NCBI RefSeq assembly: GCF_030812475.1
Contig: NZ_JAUSSR010000019.1
Span: 48,951-112,950, forward strand
Length of the DNA: 64,000 bases
From: Pseudomonas lini
Lineage (GTDB): Bacteria; Pseudomonadota; Gammaproteobacteria; Pseudomonadales; Pseudomonadaceae
Direction: 5' to 3'
Shown: positions 44,145-53,807 of the stretch, in pieces
Numbering within the stretch: the first letter of the stretch is position 1
Layout of the letters: each line of letters starts with the position of its first letter
Notes under the pieces: model-generated
Databases searched by the model: none
What the model saw: the letters and a program-made list of their open reading frames with translations, nothing else
What the model was told of the DNA's origin: nothing
Program-made: the position numbers and the translations under genes

Positions 44145-45568
44145 CCTTTGCCGTGCCGCGCTGGCTGGTGGTGGTCAATGTGCTGTTGGGTACGCTGACG
44201 GTCAGCCTGAACAACAGCTCGCTGAATCCGGCGTTGCCGGCGTTCATGGAGGCCTTCGACATCGGTCCGTTGTTGGCCACCTGGATCGTCGCCGCGTTCA
44301 TGGTGAGCATGGGCATGACCATGCCCCTCACCAGTTTTCTCAGCCAGCGCGTGGGCCGCAAATCCCTGTATTTGTGGGGTGTGGCGTTATTTGTCTGCGG
44401 TTCGCTGTTGGGGGCGCTGGCCAACTCCATCGCGCTGGTGATCACCGCACGGGTGGTGCAAGGCGTCGCCAGCGGGCTGATGATTCCACTGTCCCTGGCG
44501 ATCATTTTCTCTGTGTACGCCAAGGGCGAGCGGGGCCGGGTCACCGGTCTGTGGGGCGCGGCGGTGATGCTGGCGCCGGCCTTGGGGCCGTTGTGCGGCA
44601 GCCTGATGCTGGAGTGGTTCAGCTGGCGGTCGCTGTTCCTGATGAATGTGCCCATCGGCCTGCTGGCCTTGATCCTTGGTGTCGGCGTGCTGCCGGCTTC
44701 CGCCGCGTCGGAACGCAAGCCCTTCGACCTGGCGGGCTACCTGCTGATCGCGACGGGCATCGGCCTGCTGATGGTCGCCGTGGGCCGCCTGCGTCACGCC
44801 GAGGCCCTGGCCGATCCTTTCAACCTCGGTCTGTTACTGGTCGCGATCCTGTGCCTCGTGGCCTTCGTGCGCCTGGAACTGAACCGCGCCGCGCCGCTGC
44901 TCAATCTGCGCATCTTTGCCCTGCGCGGTTATCGCCTGAGCGTGATCATCGCCGTGGTGCAGTCGGTGGGCATGTTCGAGTGCCTGGTGCTGCTGCCCCT
45001 GCTGGTGCAAATGGTGATGGGCTACAGCGCGATCTGGACCGGCCTCTCGCTGCTGTGCACGGCCCTGTTCGCCAGCCTGTTCGGTCATCTCGGCGGCAAA
45101 TGGCTGGACCGTCACGGCCCCCGCGGCGTGGTGTTCTGGGGGTTGCTGTTGACCGGTGGCGCCACGTTGGGCCTGGGCCTGCTCGACGCCAGTGCCTCAA
45201 TCGCCGTGGTGTTTTTCTTGATGATGGTCCGCGGCGCCGGGCTGGGCCTGTCCTATCTCCCCATCACCACCGCCGGGCTCGATGCGCTGCCGGAACCGAT
45301 GGTCACCCAGGGCGCGGCGATGAACAACATTTCCCGGCGCCTCGTGTCGTCGCTGGCCATCGTGGTCGCTTCGCTGTGGCTGGAATTCCGCCTGGCGGGC
45401 GAGGCCGGGGGCGGAGTGGTTTCGATGGCCAGTCCCGGGGCGATCAGCGAAGTGTTCATGGCCACCGGCATCCTCATCCTGCTGGCACTGCCCTGTGCCT
45501 GGCGGTTCCCGCTTCCCGTACCCGACGAGCCGGCCGAGGCACTGCCTTCGGCCCTCGAACAGCGTTAA
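44135..45568 (+). CDS. yhcA: MFS transporter, probable achromobactin exporter
   Basis: This 477-residue DHA2-type drug/H+ antiporter has about 14 membrane helices and the motif A-like QRVGRKSLY and motif C-like GAAVMLAPALGP. It occupies the position of yhcA in the Dickeya and P. syringae achromobactin loci. Export of the finished siderophore is inferred from context. It overlaps acsE by 10 bases; acsC begins 27 bases later. Confidence 0.9.
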   Translation: MGLTFAVPRWLVVVNVLLGTLTVSLNNSSLNPALPAFMEAFDIGPLLATWIVAAFMVSMGMTMPLTSFLSQRVGRKSLYLWGVALFVCGSLLGALANSIALVITARVVQGVASGLMIPLSLAIIFSVYAKGERGRVTGLWGAAVMLAPALGPLCGSLMLEWFSWRSLFLMNVPIGLLALILGVGVLPASAASERKPFDLAGYLLIATGIGLLMVAVGRLRHAEALADPFNLGLLLVAILCLVAFVRLELNRAAPLLNLRIFALRGYRLSVIIAVVQSVGMFECLVLLPLLVQMVMGYSAIWTGLSLLCTALFASLFGHLGGKWLDRHGPRGVVFWGLLLTGGATLGLGLLDASASIAVVFFLMMVRGAGLGLSYLPITTAGLDALPEPMVTQGAAMNNISRRLVSSLAIVVASLWLEFRLAGEAGGGVVSMASPGAISEVFMATGILILLALPCAWRFPLPVPDEPAEALPSALEQR

Positions 45569-45595
45569 TTCTTTTTACCTACAAGGTTCGTGACT

Positions 45596-47461
45596 ATGAC
45601 GACTTCTGCACAGGCAACACACCAGGCGACGGACGCAGTGCCAGGCGTCTGGCTGGCGACGGCCGATCCCCGCCACTATCGACAAGTGGAACAGCGCGTG
45701 GTCGGTCAACTGCTGCAAACGCTGCTGTATGAAAACGTCCTGCCATTTCGCCAGTCGCCCCTGAAGGACGGCCAGCAGCGTTTCGTCGTCAGCGGCCTCG
45801 ATGCCCGGCAACAGCCGGTGGAATACCGCTGCAACGGATTGCTCAGCGCCAGCTTCGCGCTGATCCGCCTCGACTATGCCAGCCTCGAACGTGTGGATGC
45901 CGCGGGCGAGCACCACCGGCCGCATCTGCATCAGGCCTTGGCGGAACTGCTGGGCGAACTTCAGGACAGCCCGCACCTGCCACGCTTCACCCATGAGCTG
46001 GAACAGACCCTGCTCAAGGACCTGCAATCGCGCAGCCAGGGTTATCAAGCGGCCCAACCCAGCCATCAGCTGGATGTCGATGCGCTGGAACAGCACTTCA
46101 TGGACGCCCACAGCTATCACCCTTGCTACAAGTCGCGCATCGGTTTCTCGCTCAAGGACAACGCCCGTTTCGGGCCGGAATTTGCCGCGCCGATCGCCAT
46201 TGTCTGGCTGGCGGTGGCCAAGACCTGCGGGGCGATGAACATCTCGCGGCACCTGGATTACCCCGCATTCATCCAGCAGGAATTCGGCCTGCAGCGCTGG
46301 CAGCAGCTCGCGGCGAATCTGCGTGATCAAGGCAAGTCCATGGACGATTACTGGCTGATGCCGGTGCACCCGTGGCAGTGGGAAAACGTCATCGTGCCGG
46401 TGTTCTATCCGGAACTGGTCAGCGGTGAAGTGATCCATCTGGGCACCACGGATGATCGCTATCAGGCACAGCAGTCGATCCGCACCCTGGCCAACGTCAC
46501 GCAAAAACAGCGGCCGTACGTCAAGCTCGCCCTGAGCATGACCAACACCTCCAGCACCCGTATCCTGGCGCGGCACACGGTGATGAACGGCCCGATCATC
46601 ACCGACTGGCTGCAACAGTTGATCGACAGCGACAGCACTGCCCGTGATCTTGGCTTTGTGATTCTCGGTGAGGTGGTCGGCGTCAGTTTTGACTACGATC
46701 ACCTGCCCGCCACGCGGATGTCCCAGGCCTACGGCACCTTGGGCACCCTGTGGCGGGAGAGCATTCACCAGTACCTGCAAGACGACGAGCAGGCCGTGCC
46801 GTTCAATGGCTTGAGTTCGGTGGATAATCGCTACGCCTCGGGTCAGCAGAAACCGTTCATCGATGCCTGGATCGCGCAACACGGGCTGCAGGCCTGGACG
46901 CGCCAACTGTTGCAGGTGGCGGTGTTGCCGATCATCCACATGCTCTACGCCGAAGGCATCGGCATGGAATCCCATGGACAGAACATCGTCCTGATCGTCA
47001 AGCAGGGTTGGCCGCAACGCATTGCCCTGAAAGATTTCCACGACGGCGTGCGCTATTCACCGCAGCACCTGGGCCGCCCCGAGCTGTGCCCGACCCTGGT
47101 GCCGCTGCCCGCCAGCCACGCCAGGCTCAACCGCAACTCGTTCATCCTCACCGACGACCTGGATGCGGTGCGGGACTTTTCCTGTGACTCGTTCTTTTTC
47201 ATTGCCCTGGCCGAGATGGCGATCTTCCTGCACCAGCACTACCAGCTGGAAGAAAGCCTGTTCTGGCAGATGACCGCTGAAGTGATCAGTGGCTACCAGG
47301 CCGACCATCCGCAACACCGTGCGCGTTATGCGGCGTTTGATGTGTTCGCGTCATTCTATGAAGTCGAGGAACTGACCAAGCGCCGCCTGCTGGGCGACGG
47401 CGAGCGTCGGTTCAAATCGGTGCCCAATCCGCTGCACGCCTTCCGGCCGCAATCATGCTGA
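45596..47461 (+). CDS. acsC: NIS siderophore synthetase AcsC (IucA/IucC family)
   Basis: This 621-residue synthetase has MPVHPWQWEN, KLALSMTNTSSTRIL for ATP/carboxylate binding and GMESHGQNIVL with ALKDFHDGV. It acts in a late step, adding a further building block (diaminobutyrate or 2-oxoglutarate) to the citrate core. GTG 45590 is an alternative start two codons upstream. acsB starts 7 bases before its stop. Confidence 0.88.
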   Translation: MTTSAQATHQATDAVPGVWLATADPRHYRQVEQRVVGQLLQTLLYENVLPFRQSPLKDGQQRFVVSGLDARQQPVEYRCNGLLSASFALIRLDYASLERVDAAGEHHRPHLHQALAELLGELQDSPHLPRFTHELEQTLLKDLQSRSQGYQAAQPSHQLDVDALEQHFMDAHSYHPCYKSRIGFSLKDNARFGPEFAAPIAIVWLAVAKTCGAMNISRHLDYPAFIQQEFGLQRWQQLAANLRDQGKSMDDYWLMPVHPWQWENVIVPVFYPELVSGEVIHLGTTDDRYQAQQSIRTLANVTQKQRPYVKLALSMTNTSSTRILARHTVMNGPIITDWLQQLIDSDSTARDLGFVILGEVVGVSFDYDHLPATRMSQAYGTLGTLWRESIHQYLQDDEQAVPFNGLSSVDNRYASGQQKPFIDAWIAQHGLQAWTRQLLQVAVLPIIHMLYAEGIGMESHGQNIVLIVKQGWPQRIALKDFHDGVRYSPQHLGRPELCPTLVPLPASHARLNRNSFILTDDLDAVRDFSCDSFFFIALAEMAIFLHQHYQLEESLFWQMTAEVISGYQADHPQHRARYAAFDVFASFYEVEELTKRRLLGDGERRFKSVPNPLHAFRPQSC

Positions 47462-48228
47462 GGACCAATCTGCTCAAGCAGAAGCTTGCGACCGGAGAGC
47501 CGGTCTATGGCCTGATCAGTTCGATTCCGGCCCCGGCCGCCATCGAATTGATTGCCGAGGCCGGTTTCGATTTCGTGATCATCGACATGGAGCACGTGCT
47601 GATCAATCCCGAAACCGTGGAGAACATGATCCGCACTGCCGAAAGTTACGCGCTGACACCCCTGGTGCGGGTGGCGGACCTCAACCCGAAAACCTTGCTG
47701 CGCCTGCTCGATGGCGGCGCCCAGGGCATCGTGCTGCCGATGATCGAAAGCGCCGAATCCCTGGCCGACAGCATCCGGGCCTGCAAGTACCACCCCCAGG
47801 GCACTCGCAGCCTGAATGCCGGGCGCCCCGGGGCGTTCGGCAAGCACAGCCTGGCCGAATACATCGGGCTGGCCAACCAGCAAATCATGGTGGTGGCGAT
47901 GATCGAAAGCGCCGCAGGCGTGCGCCGGGCGGCCGAGATTGCCGCGGTGCCTGGCCTGGACATGATCCTCGAAGGCGCTGCGGACTTGTCGCAATCGCTG
48001 GGCACGCCCTGGCAGATCGACCGGCCCGAGGTGCAGCAGGCGCTGCTCGCCAGCTGGCAGGCCGCCAGTGCCGCCGGCGTGCCGTATTGCGCGATTCCCC
48101 GGCAGCCGGGCGACCACGAACGCTGGCTGGCCCGCGGGGTAAACAGTTTTGTTTTGGGTGATGAGCGTGGCATCGCTTTTCGTGCCCTCCAGGCCAGATT
48201 GGCCGCCACTTCAGCAGAAGGAAAATAA
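47455..48228 (+). CDS. acsB: HpcH/HpaI aldolase-family protein AcsB (SbnG-like citrate synthase candidate)
   Basis: This 257-residue class II TIM-barrel aldolase-family protein has VIIDMEHVLIN near residue 42, PMIESAESL and VVAMIESAAGV metal-site glutamates, and the GTRS loop. Staphylococcal SbnG, of the same family, makes citrate for a siderophore from oxaloacetate and acetyl-CoA; AcsB probably does the same. It sits between the two late synthetases, overlapping acsC, with acsA 4 bases downstream. Confidence 0.88.
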   Translation: MLRTNLLKQKLATGEPVYGLISSIPAPAAIELIAEAGFDFVIIDMEHVLINPETVENMIRTAESYALTPLVRVADLNPKTLLRLLDGGAQGIVLPMIESAESLADSIRACKYHPQGTRSLNAGRPGAFGKHSLAEYIGLANQQIMVVAMIESAAGVRRAAEIAAVPGLDMILEGAADLSQSLGTPWQIDRPEVQQALLASWQAASAAGVPYCAIPRQPGDHERWLARGVNSFVLGDERGIAFRALQARLAATSAEGK

Positions 48229-48232
48229 TCGG

Positions 48233-50080
48233 ATGAATTTCACCGCAATGGCCGCCGACAAAGTGATGCAGGACCTGGTCGACTGTCTGCTGGCCGAACA
48301 TTTTTTCGGCACCGAACCGCTGAACCTGGTAGCGCCTTCGTCATCGGTAGAGCAACCATTTACCGGATTAAGCGCCGGGCAACGGATCTGGGAATGGCCC
48401 TGCGGTCCCCAGGGCTGCATCGTCATTGCCCTGCGTCCCGGCATCACCCAGCAATGGGAAAAAGTACCGGGCACGCCGGTATGGGCGCGACAGGATGAGC
48501 AACTGACCGAGCTGTCTCCCGAAGCCTTCACGACCCGGGTGCTGGCCGGGATGACCGAGCGCTACCCGGACAATGAAAAGGGCTTTGCCCTGTTTCTCGA
48601 TGTGCTGCGCACCAGCGTGCGGCAAACCGGGTTGTCCCTGAGCCATGGGGTCGACAGCGAACGCTTGCTGGAAAAAGGCAACGCCGACTTCTTCCTGACC
48701 ATGGAGCAGTGGGCGTCGCTGCGTGATCGTCCTTATCACCCGCTGGCCAAGGCCAAGCAGGGTTTGAACGACTATGAATACCAGCAGTATCAGGCCGAGT
48801 TCGCTCAACCGGTGGCCTTGCACTGGGTGGCGGTCGATCGCACCTTGCTGCAATGCGGCGACGGAGTGACGGACCTGGCGCAGAGCTATCCCGCGCAGTA
48901 CCTGTTGCCGCCGCTGTTGCAGGCCGACTTGCAACAGGAGTTGCAACAGCGGGGCATTGCCCAGAGCCATGTCGCGCTGCCGGTGCATCCGTGGCAGTTC
49001 GAGCATGTTCTGCAGGCGCAGCTGGGCGATGCTTTTGCCCGCGGCGACTGTCAGCGACTGGACTTCAAGGACGGCGATTTTTTCGCCACCTCATCCTTGC
49101 GCTCGATGACGCCGTGCTTCAACAGCGCCGACTACCTCAAGCTGCCGATGGCGATCTATTCTCTGGGCGCTTCGCGTTACCTGCCTGCGGTGAAGATGAT
49201 CAATGGCGGCCTGAGCGAAGCGTTGCTGCGTCAGGCGCTGGGCAAGGATGAGGTCCTGCAGGAGTCGCTGCACCTGTGCGATGAAACCAAGTGGTGGGCG
49301 TTCATGCCGCCGGACGCGACGCTGTTCGACGAGGCGCCGCGTCACCTCTCGGCCATGGTCCGTGGTTATCCACCGGCGCTGCTGGCAGATCCGGACACCC
49401 GGCTGGTGCCCATGGCGGCGCTCGGAACGCCACTGCCCGGCAGCAACCGGCACTTTTTCGATGACTGGATGGCTTACCGCCAAATGCCAGCCAGTGCCGC
49501 ATCGGTGATGACCCTGTTCCGCGAACTGTGCCACAGCTTCTTCGACATCAACCTGCGGATGCTGCGCCTCGGCATGCTCGGGGAAATCCACGGCCAGAAC
49601 GCGGTGCTGGTGTGGAAGGCCGGCTACGCCCAGGGTCTGCTGTTGCGCGATCACGATTCGTTGCGCATCTACGTGCCGTGGCTGGAACGCAACGACCTGG
49701 CCGACCCGGCCTACCGGCTGAAGAAGGGCCACGCCAACACCCTGTACCACGATCGCCCCGAAGACTTGCTGTTCTGGTTGCAGACCCTGGGTATTCAGGT
49801 CAACCTCCGCGCCATCATCGATACGCTGGCTGAGGTCTACGCATTGCCTGCGACCCGGTTGTGGAAAGCAATGGGCGAGGTGCTCAACGAGCTGATCGAC
49901 ACCATCGAGTTTGATGCCGAGACGCGAACCATGATCAAGCACCAGTTGTTCGAAGCGCCACACTGGCCACAGAAGTTGCTGCTGACCCCGATGATCGAGC
50001 GGGCGGGCGGCCCTGGCAGCATGCCGTTTGGCAAAGGCCAGGTGGTCAACCCGTTCCACAGGCTCGATCACGATGCCTGA
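48233..50080 (+). CDS. acsA: NIS siderophore synthetase AcsA (IucA/IucC family)
   Basis: This 615-residue third synthetase has LPVHPWQFEHVL, FATSSLRSMTPC and GEIHGQNAVL with LLRDHDSL. It is assigned AcsA by position after acsB. It begins 4 bases after acsB with AGAAGGAAAATAATCGG as ribosome site; longer in-frame starts would lie in acsB. It overlaps the binding-protein gene by 8 bases. Confidence 0.88.
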   Translation: MNFTAMAADKVMQDLVDCLLAEHFFGTEPLNLVAPSSSVEQPFTGLSAGQRIWEWPCGPQGCIVIALRPGITQQWEKVPGTPVWARQDEQLTELSPEAFTTRVLAGMTERYPDNEKGFALFLDVLRTSVRQTGLSLSHGVDSERLLEKGNADFFLTMEQWASLRDRPYHPLAKAKQGLNDYEYQQYQAEFAQPVALHWVAVDRTLLQCGDGVTDLAQSYPAQYLLPPLLQADLQQELQQRGIAQSHVALPVHPWQFEHVLQAQLGDAFARGDCQRLDFKDGDFFATSSLRSMTPCFNSADYLKLPMAIYSLGASRYLPAVKMINGGLSEALLRQALGKDEVLQESLHLCDETKWWAFMPPDATLFDEAPRHLSAMVRGYPPALLADPDTRLVPMAALGTPLPGSNRHFFDDWMAYRQMPASAASVMTLFRELCHSFFDINLRMLRLGMLGEIHGQNAVLVWKAGYAQGLLLRDHDSLRIYVPWLERNDLADPAYRLKKGHANTLYHDRPEDLLFWLQTLGIQVNLRAIIDTLAEVYALPATRLWKAMGEVLNELIDTIEFDAETRTMIKHQLFEAPHWPQKLLLTPMIERAGGPGSMPFGKGQVVNPFHRLDHDA

Positions 50081-50993
50081 ACTGCGACATCATCCTTCCA
50101 GGCGCACGCTGCTGCGCCTGTCCCTGGGGGCGCTCGCCCTCAGGTGTTGCGCGCCGGCATGGGCCGAGACCGGCGCCACGCCGTTGCGGGTGATCACCCT
50201 GTTTCAGGGGGCCACCGACTGCGCCGTGGTCCTGGGCGTGACGCCCTGTGGCGTGGTGGATTCCTGGAGCGAGAAACCGACCTATCGCTATCTGCGCGAA
50301 GCATTGGGCGATGTGCCCCATGTCGGGCTGGAAACCCAACCGAGCCTCGAGGACATCGCGCTGCTCAAGCCGGACCTGATCGTGGCCTCGCGCTTTCGCC
50401 ATGAACGCATCGCACCCTTGCTGAGACAGATCGCCCCGGTGCTGATGCTGGAGGAAGTGTTTGAATTCAAGAAGACCCTGGCCCTGATGGGCGCTGCATT
50501 GCAGCGGCAACAACAGGCCGACGACATGCTCGACCGCTGGCAGCAGCGTGTGGCGCAACTGCGTCAGCAATTGCAGCAGACCTTTGCCGGGCGCTGGCCG
50601 CCGACGGTGTCGATCCTGGATATCCGCGAAGACCACATCCGCAGCTATCTGCCTGCCAGCTTCCCCGGTTCGGTGCTCAGCGAACTGGGCTTCAACTGGA
50701 GTGACGGCAGCCGGGAGGCGAGCGGGGTGTCGATCAAGCTCACCAGCAAAGAGAGCCTTGGGGTGGTGAATGCCGACATCTTTTTTGTGTTTCTGCGGGC
50801 GCAGAACGCGGCGGTGCAACGCAACTACGAGAGCCTGGTGCGACACCCGCTGTGGCAGCAGATGCGTGCCCCGCAGCAAGGGCAGGTGTGGCAGGTCGAT
50901 GGCATCGCCTGGAGTCTGTCGGGCGGCATGCTGGGGGCGAACCTGATGCTCGACGACGTGGCTCGCGTGGCTGCCGCGCAGGTGGCCTCATGA
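50073..50993 (+). CDS. cbrA: Periplasmic ferric-siderophore-binding protein
   Basis: This 306-residue FecB/FhuD-type class III binding protein has SRRTLLRLSLGALAL at its N-terminus. This is a signal peptide that also fits the twin-arginine pattern, with a likely cut after AWA. The mature domain has VVDSWSEKPTYRYL and LLKPDLIVASRF, typical of the family. It delivers ferric achromobactin to the CbrBC permease. cbrB overlaps its end (ATGA). Confidence 0.9.
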   Translation: MPELRHHPSRRTLLRLSLGALALRCCAPAWAETGATPLRVITLFQGATDCAVVLGVTPCGVVDSWSEKPTYRYLREALGDVPHVGLETQPSLEDIALLKPDLIVASRFRHERIAPLLRQIAPVLMLEEVFEFKKTLALMGAALQRQQQADDMLDRWQQRVAQLRQQLQQTFAGRWPPTVSILDIREDHIRSYLPASFPGSVLSELGFNWSDGSREASGVSIKLTSKESLGVVNADIFFVFLRAQNAAVQRNYESLVRHPLWQQMRAPQQGQVWQVDGIAWSLSGGMLGANLMLDDVARVAAAQVAS

Positions 50994-51979
50994 GTCCTGG
51001 TGCAAAGCTGTGCGGCGCCGGTGTCATGTTGTTGCTGTGCTGCGTGTTGAGCCTGGCGGTCGGTGCGACCTGGATTCCGCTGCCGCAGATTGCAGCGGCG
51101 TTTGTCCATCCCGACCCGCTGAGTATCGATCATGTGCTGGTGACCACCACGCGCCTGTCGCGGACCCTGATGGCGATTTCCGTCGGGGCCAGCCTGGCGG
51201 TGGCGGGCGCGCTGATGCAGGCCCTGACGCGTAATCCGCTGGCGTCCCCTGGCTTGTTCGGGATCAATGCCGGTGCGACCTTTTTTATCATCCTGTTTTC
51301 CTCGATCTTCTCCCTCGCGTCGCCGGATGCCTGGCTGTGGTGTGCCTTTCTTGGCGCTGCCGTGGCGGGCTGCCTGGTGTGGCTGATCGGCAACATGGGG
51401 CAGGGCAGTCTCAGTCCGCTACGCATCGTGCTGGCGGGGGCGGCGATGGCCGCGCTGTTCTCCGCCTTCAGCCAGGCGTTGCTGGTGGTCAACCAGGATG
51501 GCCTGGACACGGTGCTGTTCTGGATGGCCGGTTCCTTGACCGAACGCAGCCTGTCGACCGCGGCGCCCTTGTTGCTGTGCGCGGTGCTCGGCTTGTCGGG
51601 GGCGCTGTTGCTGGGCGGTCAGGTCAACGTACTGAACGCCGGGGAAGAGATTGCCACCGGGCTGGGCCAGCGCACCGGCCTGATCCGACTGCTGATGAGC
51701 GTGCTGGTGATCTGCCTGGCGGGCAGCGCCGTGGCACTGGCCGGCAGCATCGGTTTCATCGGCCTGCTGGTCCCGCACATGGTGCGCAAGGGCCTGTCCA
51801 TCGACCATCGCTGGCTGTTGCCCGGTTGTGCGCTGCTGGGGGCGATTCTGCTGTTGTTGGCGGATACCCTGTCGCGGGTGTTGATCCTGCCGCAGGAGGT
51901 GCCGGTAGGGGTCATGACGGCGCTGTTCGGCGCGCCGTTCTTCATCATGCTGGCGCGGCGTGGAGGTCGTTATGGATAA
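50990..51979 (+). CDS. cbrB: Ferric-siderophore ABC permease, FecCD family
   Basis: This 329-residue permease has about ten helices and the FecCD signatures TRLSRTLMAISVGASLAVAG, QALTRNPLASPGLFG and GFIGLLVPHMVRKGL. It forms the membrane channel with CbrC. It starts at an ATGA overlap with cbrA, and cbrC starts inside its last codons. Confidence 0.93.
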   Translation: MSPGAKLCGAGVMLLLCCVLSLAVGATWIPLPQIAAAFVHPDPLSIDHVLVTTTRLSRTLMAISVGASLAVAGALMQALTRNPLASPGLFGINAGATFFIILFSSIFSLASPDAWLWCAFLGAAVAGCLVWLIGNMGQGSLSPLRIVLAGAAMAALFSAFSQALLVVNQDGLDTVLFWMAGSLTERSLSTAAPLLLCAVLGLSGALLLGGQVNVLNAGEEIATGLGQRTGLIRLLMSVLVICLAGSAVALAGSIGFIGLLVPHMVRKGLSIDHRWLLPGCALLGAILLLLADTLSRVLILPQEVPVGVMTALFGAPFFIMLARRGGRYG

Positions 51980-53003
51980 AGTCATGACCTGGCGCTGGGG
52001 TGGCTATTCCCGGCAGATCAACCTCGGCACCTGGTGGCGCCTGGCGGCGGCGCTGCTGGTCACTTCGCTGGTGATGCTTGGCTCGCTGGCGCTGGGCAAG
52101 GTGATCCTGTCGCCCTTCGAGGTGCTGCGCATCCTGTTCTCCAGCCAGGACCCCAGCCTGACCCTGATCGTCGAGCAACTGCGCTTTCCGCGTATCGTGT
52201 TGGCAGCATTGGTGGGGGCGGCGTTATCGGTGTCCGGGCTGATCCTGCAAAGCATCATCCGCAACCCGCTGGCGTCGCCCGACCTGCTGGGCATCACCAG
52301 CGGTGCCAGCGCCGCCGCGGTGCTGTACCTGTCATTCCTGTCGGTGACCTTGGGGCAACAATTTCTGCCCTTGGCCGCGATGCTCGGGGCGGCGCTGGCG
52401 ACTCTGACCATTTATCTGCTGGCCTGGAAGCAGGGCGCCTCGCCGCTGCGGCTGGTGCTGATCGGCGTCGGCGTCTCGGCGATGCTGACGGCGGCGACCA
52501 CCTTCATTCTGGTGTTCAGTCCGCTGACCACCACCCTGTCGGCCTATGTCTGGTTGACCGGCAGCGTGTACGGCGCCAGTTGGCCCGAACCCCTGGCGCT
52601 GGCGGGCTGGCTGTTGGGCATTTGCCCGTTGCTGGTGCTGCTGGCCCGGCAGGTGAGGGTGCAACAGCTGGACGACAACCTGGCCCAGGGCATCGGCGTG
52701 CGCGTGCAGTGGCTGCGGGCGGGTCTGTTGCTGGTGAGTGTGGCATTGGCCGGTGCGGCCGTTGCCTGGGGTGGCGCGATCGCCTTTGTCGGGCTGATTG
52801 CGCCGCACATCGCCAAGCGCCTGGTGGCCCCCGGTTTCGCCGGTCAGGCGGTGATGGCGGCGCTGGTCGGGGCCAACCTGGTGATGCTGGCGGACCTGGC
52901 CGGGCGCACGCTGTTCCTGCCCCTGGACCTGCCGGCGGGGATTTTTGTCGCGGTCCTGGGCACGCCCTTTTTTCTCTATCTGTTGATTAAACAACGTCAT
53001 TAA
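51972..53003 (+). CDS. cbrC: Ferric-siderophore ABC permease, FecCD family
   Basis: This 343-residue second permease half has LRFPRIVLAALVGAALSVSG, SIIRNPLASPDLLG and GLIAPHIAKRLV. The paralogous signatures in CbrB and CbrC show a heterodimeric channel. ATG 51972 overlaps the cbrB stop. cbrD follows after 12 bases. Confidence 0.93.
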   Translation: MDKVMTWRWGGYSRQINLGTWWRLAAALLVTSLVMLGSLALGKVILSPFEVLRILFSSQDPSLTLIVEQLRFPRIVLAALVGAALSVSGLILQSIIRNPLASPDLLGITSGASAAAVLYLSFLSVTLGQQFLPLAAMLGAALATLTIYLLAWKQGASPLRLVLIGVGVSAMLTAATTFILVFSPLTTTLSAYVWLTGSVYGASWPEPLALAGWLLGICPLLVLLARQVRVQQLDDNLAQGIGVRVQWLRAGLLLVSVALAGAAVAWGGAIAFVGLIAPHIAKRLVAPGFAGQAVMAALVGANLVMLADLAGRTLFLPLDLPAGIFVAVLGTPFFLYLLIKQRH

Positions 53004-53015
53004 GGAACTTAACGC

Positions 53016-53807
53016 ATGACGTCGATTGCAAGTCGCGGCCTGACCCTGAGCTATCAGCGCCAGGTGATTATTGACGCGCTGGACATGCAACTGCCCAAGG
53101 GCAAGATCTCGGTGCTGATCGGCAGTAACGGCTGCGGCAAAAGCACCCTGCTCAAATCCTTCGCCCGGCTGCTGAAACCGCAGCAGGGCTCGGTGATTCT
53201 CAACGGCGTGGATATCCAGCAAAAATCCACGGCGGCGGTGGCGCGTGAACTGGCCATCCTGCCCCAGACCCCGACGGCGCCGGAGGGCATTACCGTGCGC
53301 CAGCTCGTGGCCCTGGGTCGATACCCGTATCAGAGCTGGATGCAGCAGTGGTCGGTGGAGGATGAAGCCATGGTCAATCGCGCGCTGGAGCAGACCAGCC
53401 TGCAGGCGCTGGCCGATCGACCGGTGGATGCCTTGTCCGGCGGGCAGCGCCAGCGGGCGTGGATCGCCATGACCCTGGCCCAGGACACCGGCATCGTGTT
53501 GCTGGACGAGCCGACCACCTTTCTCGACCTGGCGCACCAGATCGAAGTCCTGGACCTGCTGCGCGACCTCAACCGGCTCGAGAACAAAACCATCATCATG
53601 GTGCTGCACGATCTCAACCTGGCCTGTCGTTATGCCGATCATATGGTCGCGGTGCATGAGCGTACGGCGTTTGCCCAGGGCCGGCCCGAGGACGTCTTGA
53701 CCCAGGACTTGGTCAAGACCGTGTTCGACCTCAATTGTCGAATCATTCCCGACCCGTTCTTTGGTACGCCGATGTGCATCCCGTTCGGTCGGGAACTGCC
53801 GCAATGA
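53016..53807 (+). CDS. cbrD: Ferric-siderophore ABC transporter ATPase
   Basis: This 263-residue FepC-type ATPase has Walker A IGSNGCGKST (residue about 37), signature LSGGQRQRAW, Walker B IVLLDEPTTFLDL and a switch histidine in VLHDLN. All catalytic motifs are intact. It powers import by CbrABC. Its stop overlaps the FhuF-like start. Confidence 0.95.
   Translation: MTSIASRGLTLSYQRQVIIDALDMQLPKGKISVLIGSNGCGKSTLLKSFARLLKPQQGSVILNGVDIQQKSTAAVARELAILPQTPTAPEGITVRQLVALGRYPYQSWMQQWSVEDEAMVNRALEQTSLQALADRPVDALSGGQRQRAWIAMTLAQDTGIVLLDEPTTFLDLAHQIEVLDLLRDLNRLENKTIIMVLHDLNLACRYADHMVAVHERTAFAQGRPEDVLTQDLVKTVFDLNCRIIPDPFFGTPMCIPFGRELPQ

Noticed and set aside
45575..47041. Open frame of 488 codons antisense to acsC
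   Set aside because: It is a shadow of the acsC reading frame; there is no ribosome site and no domain.
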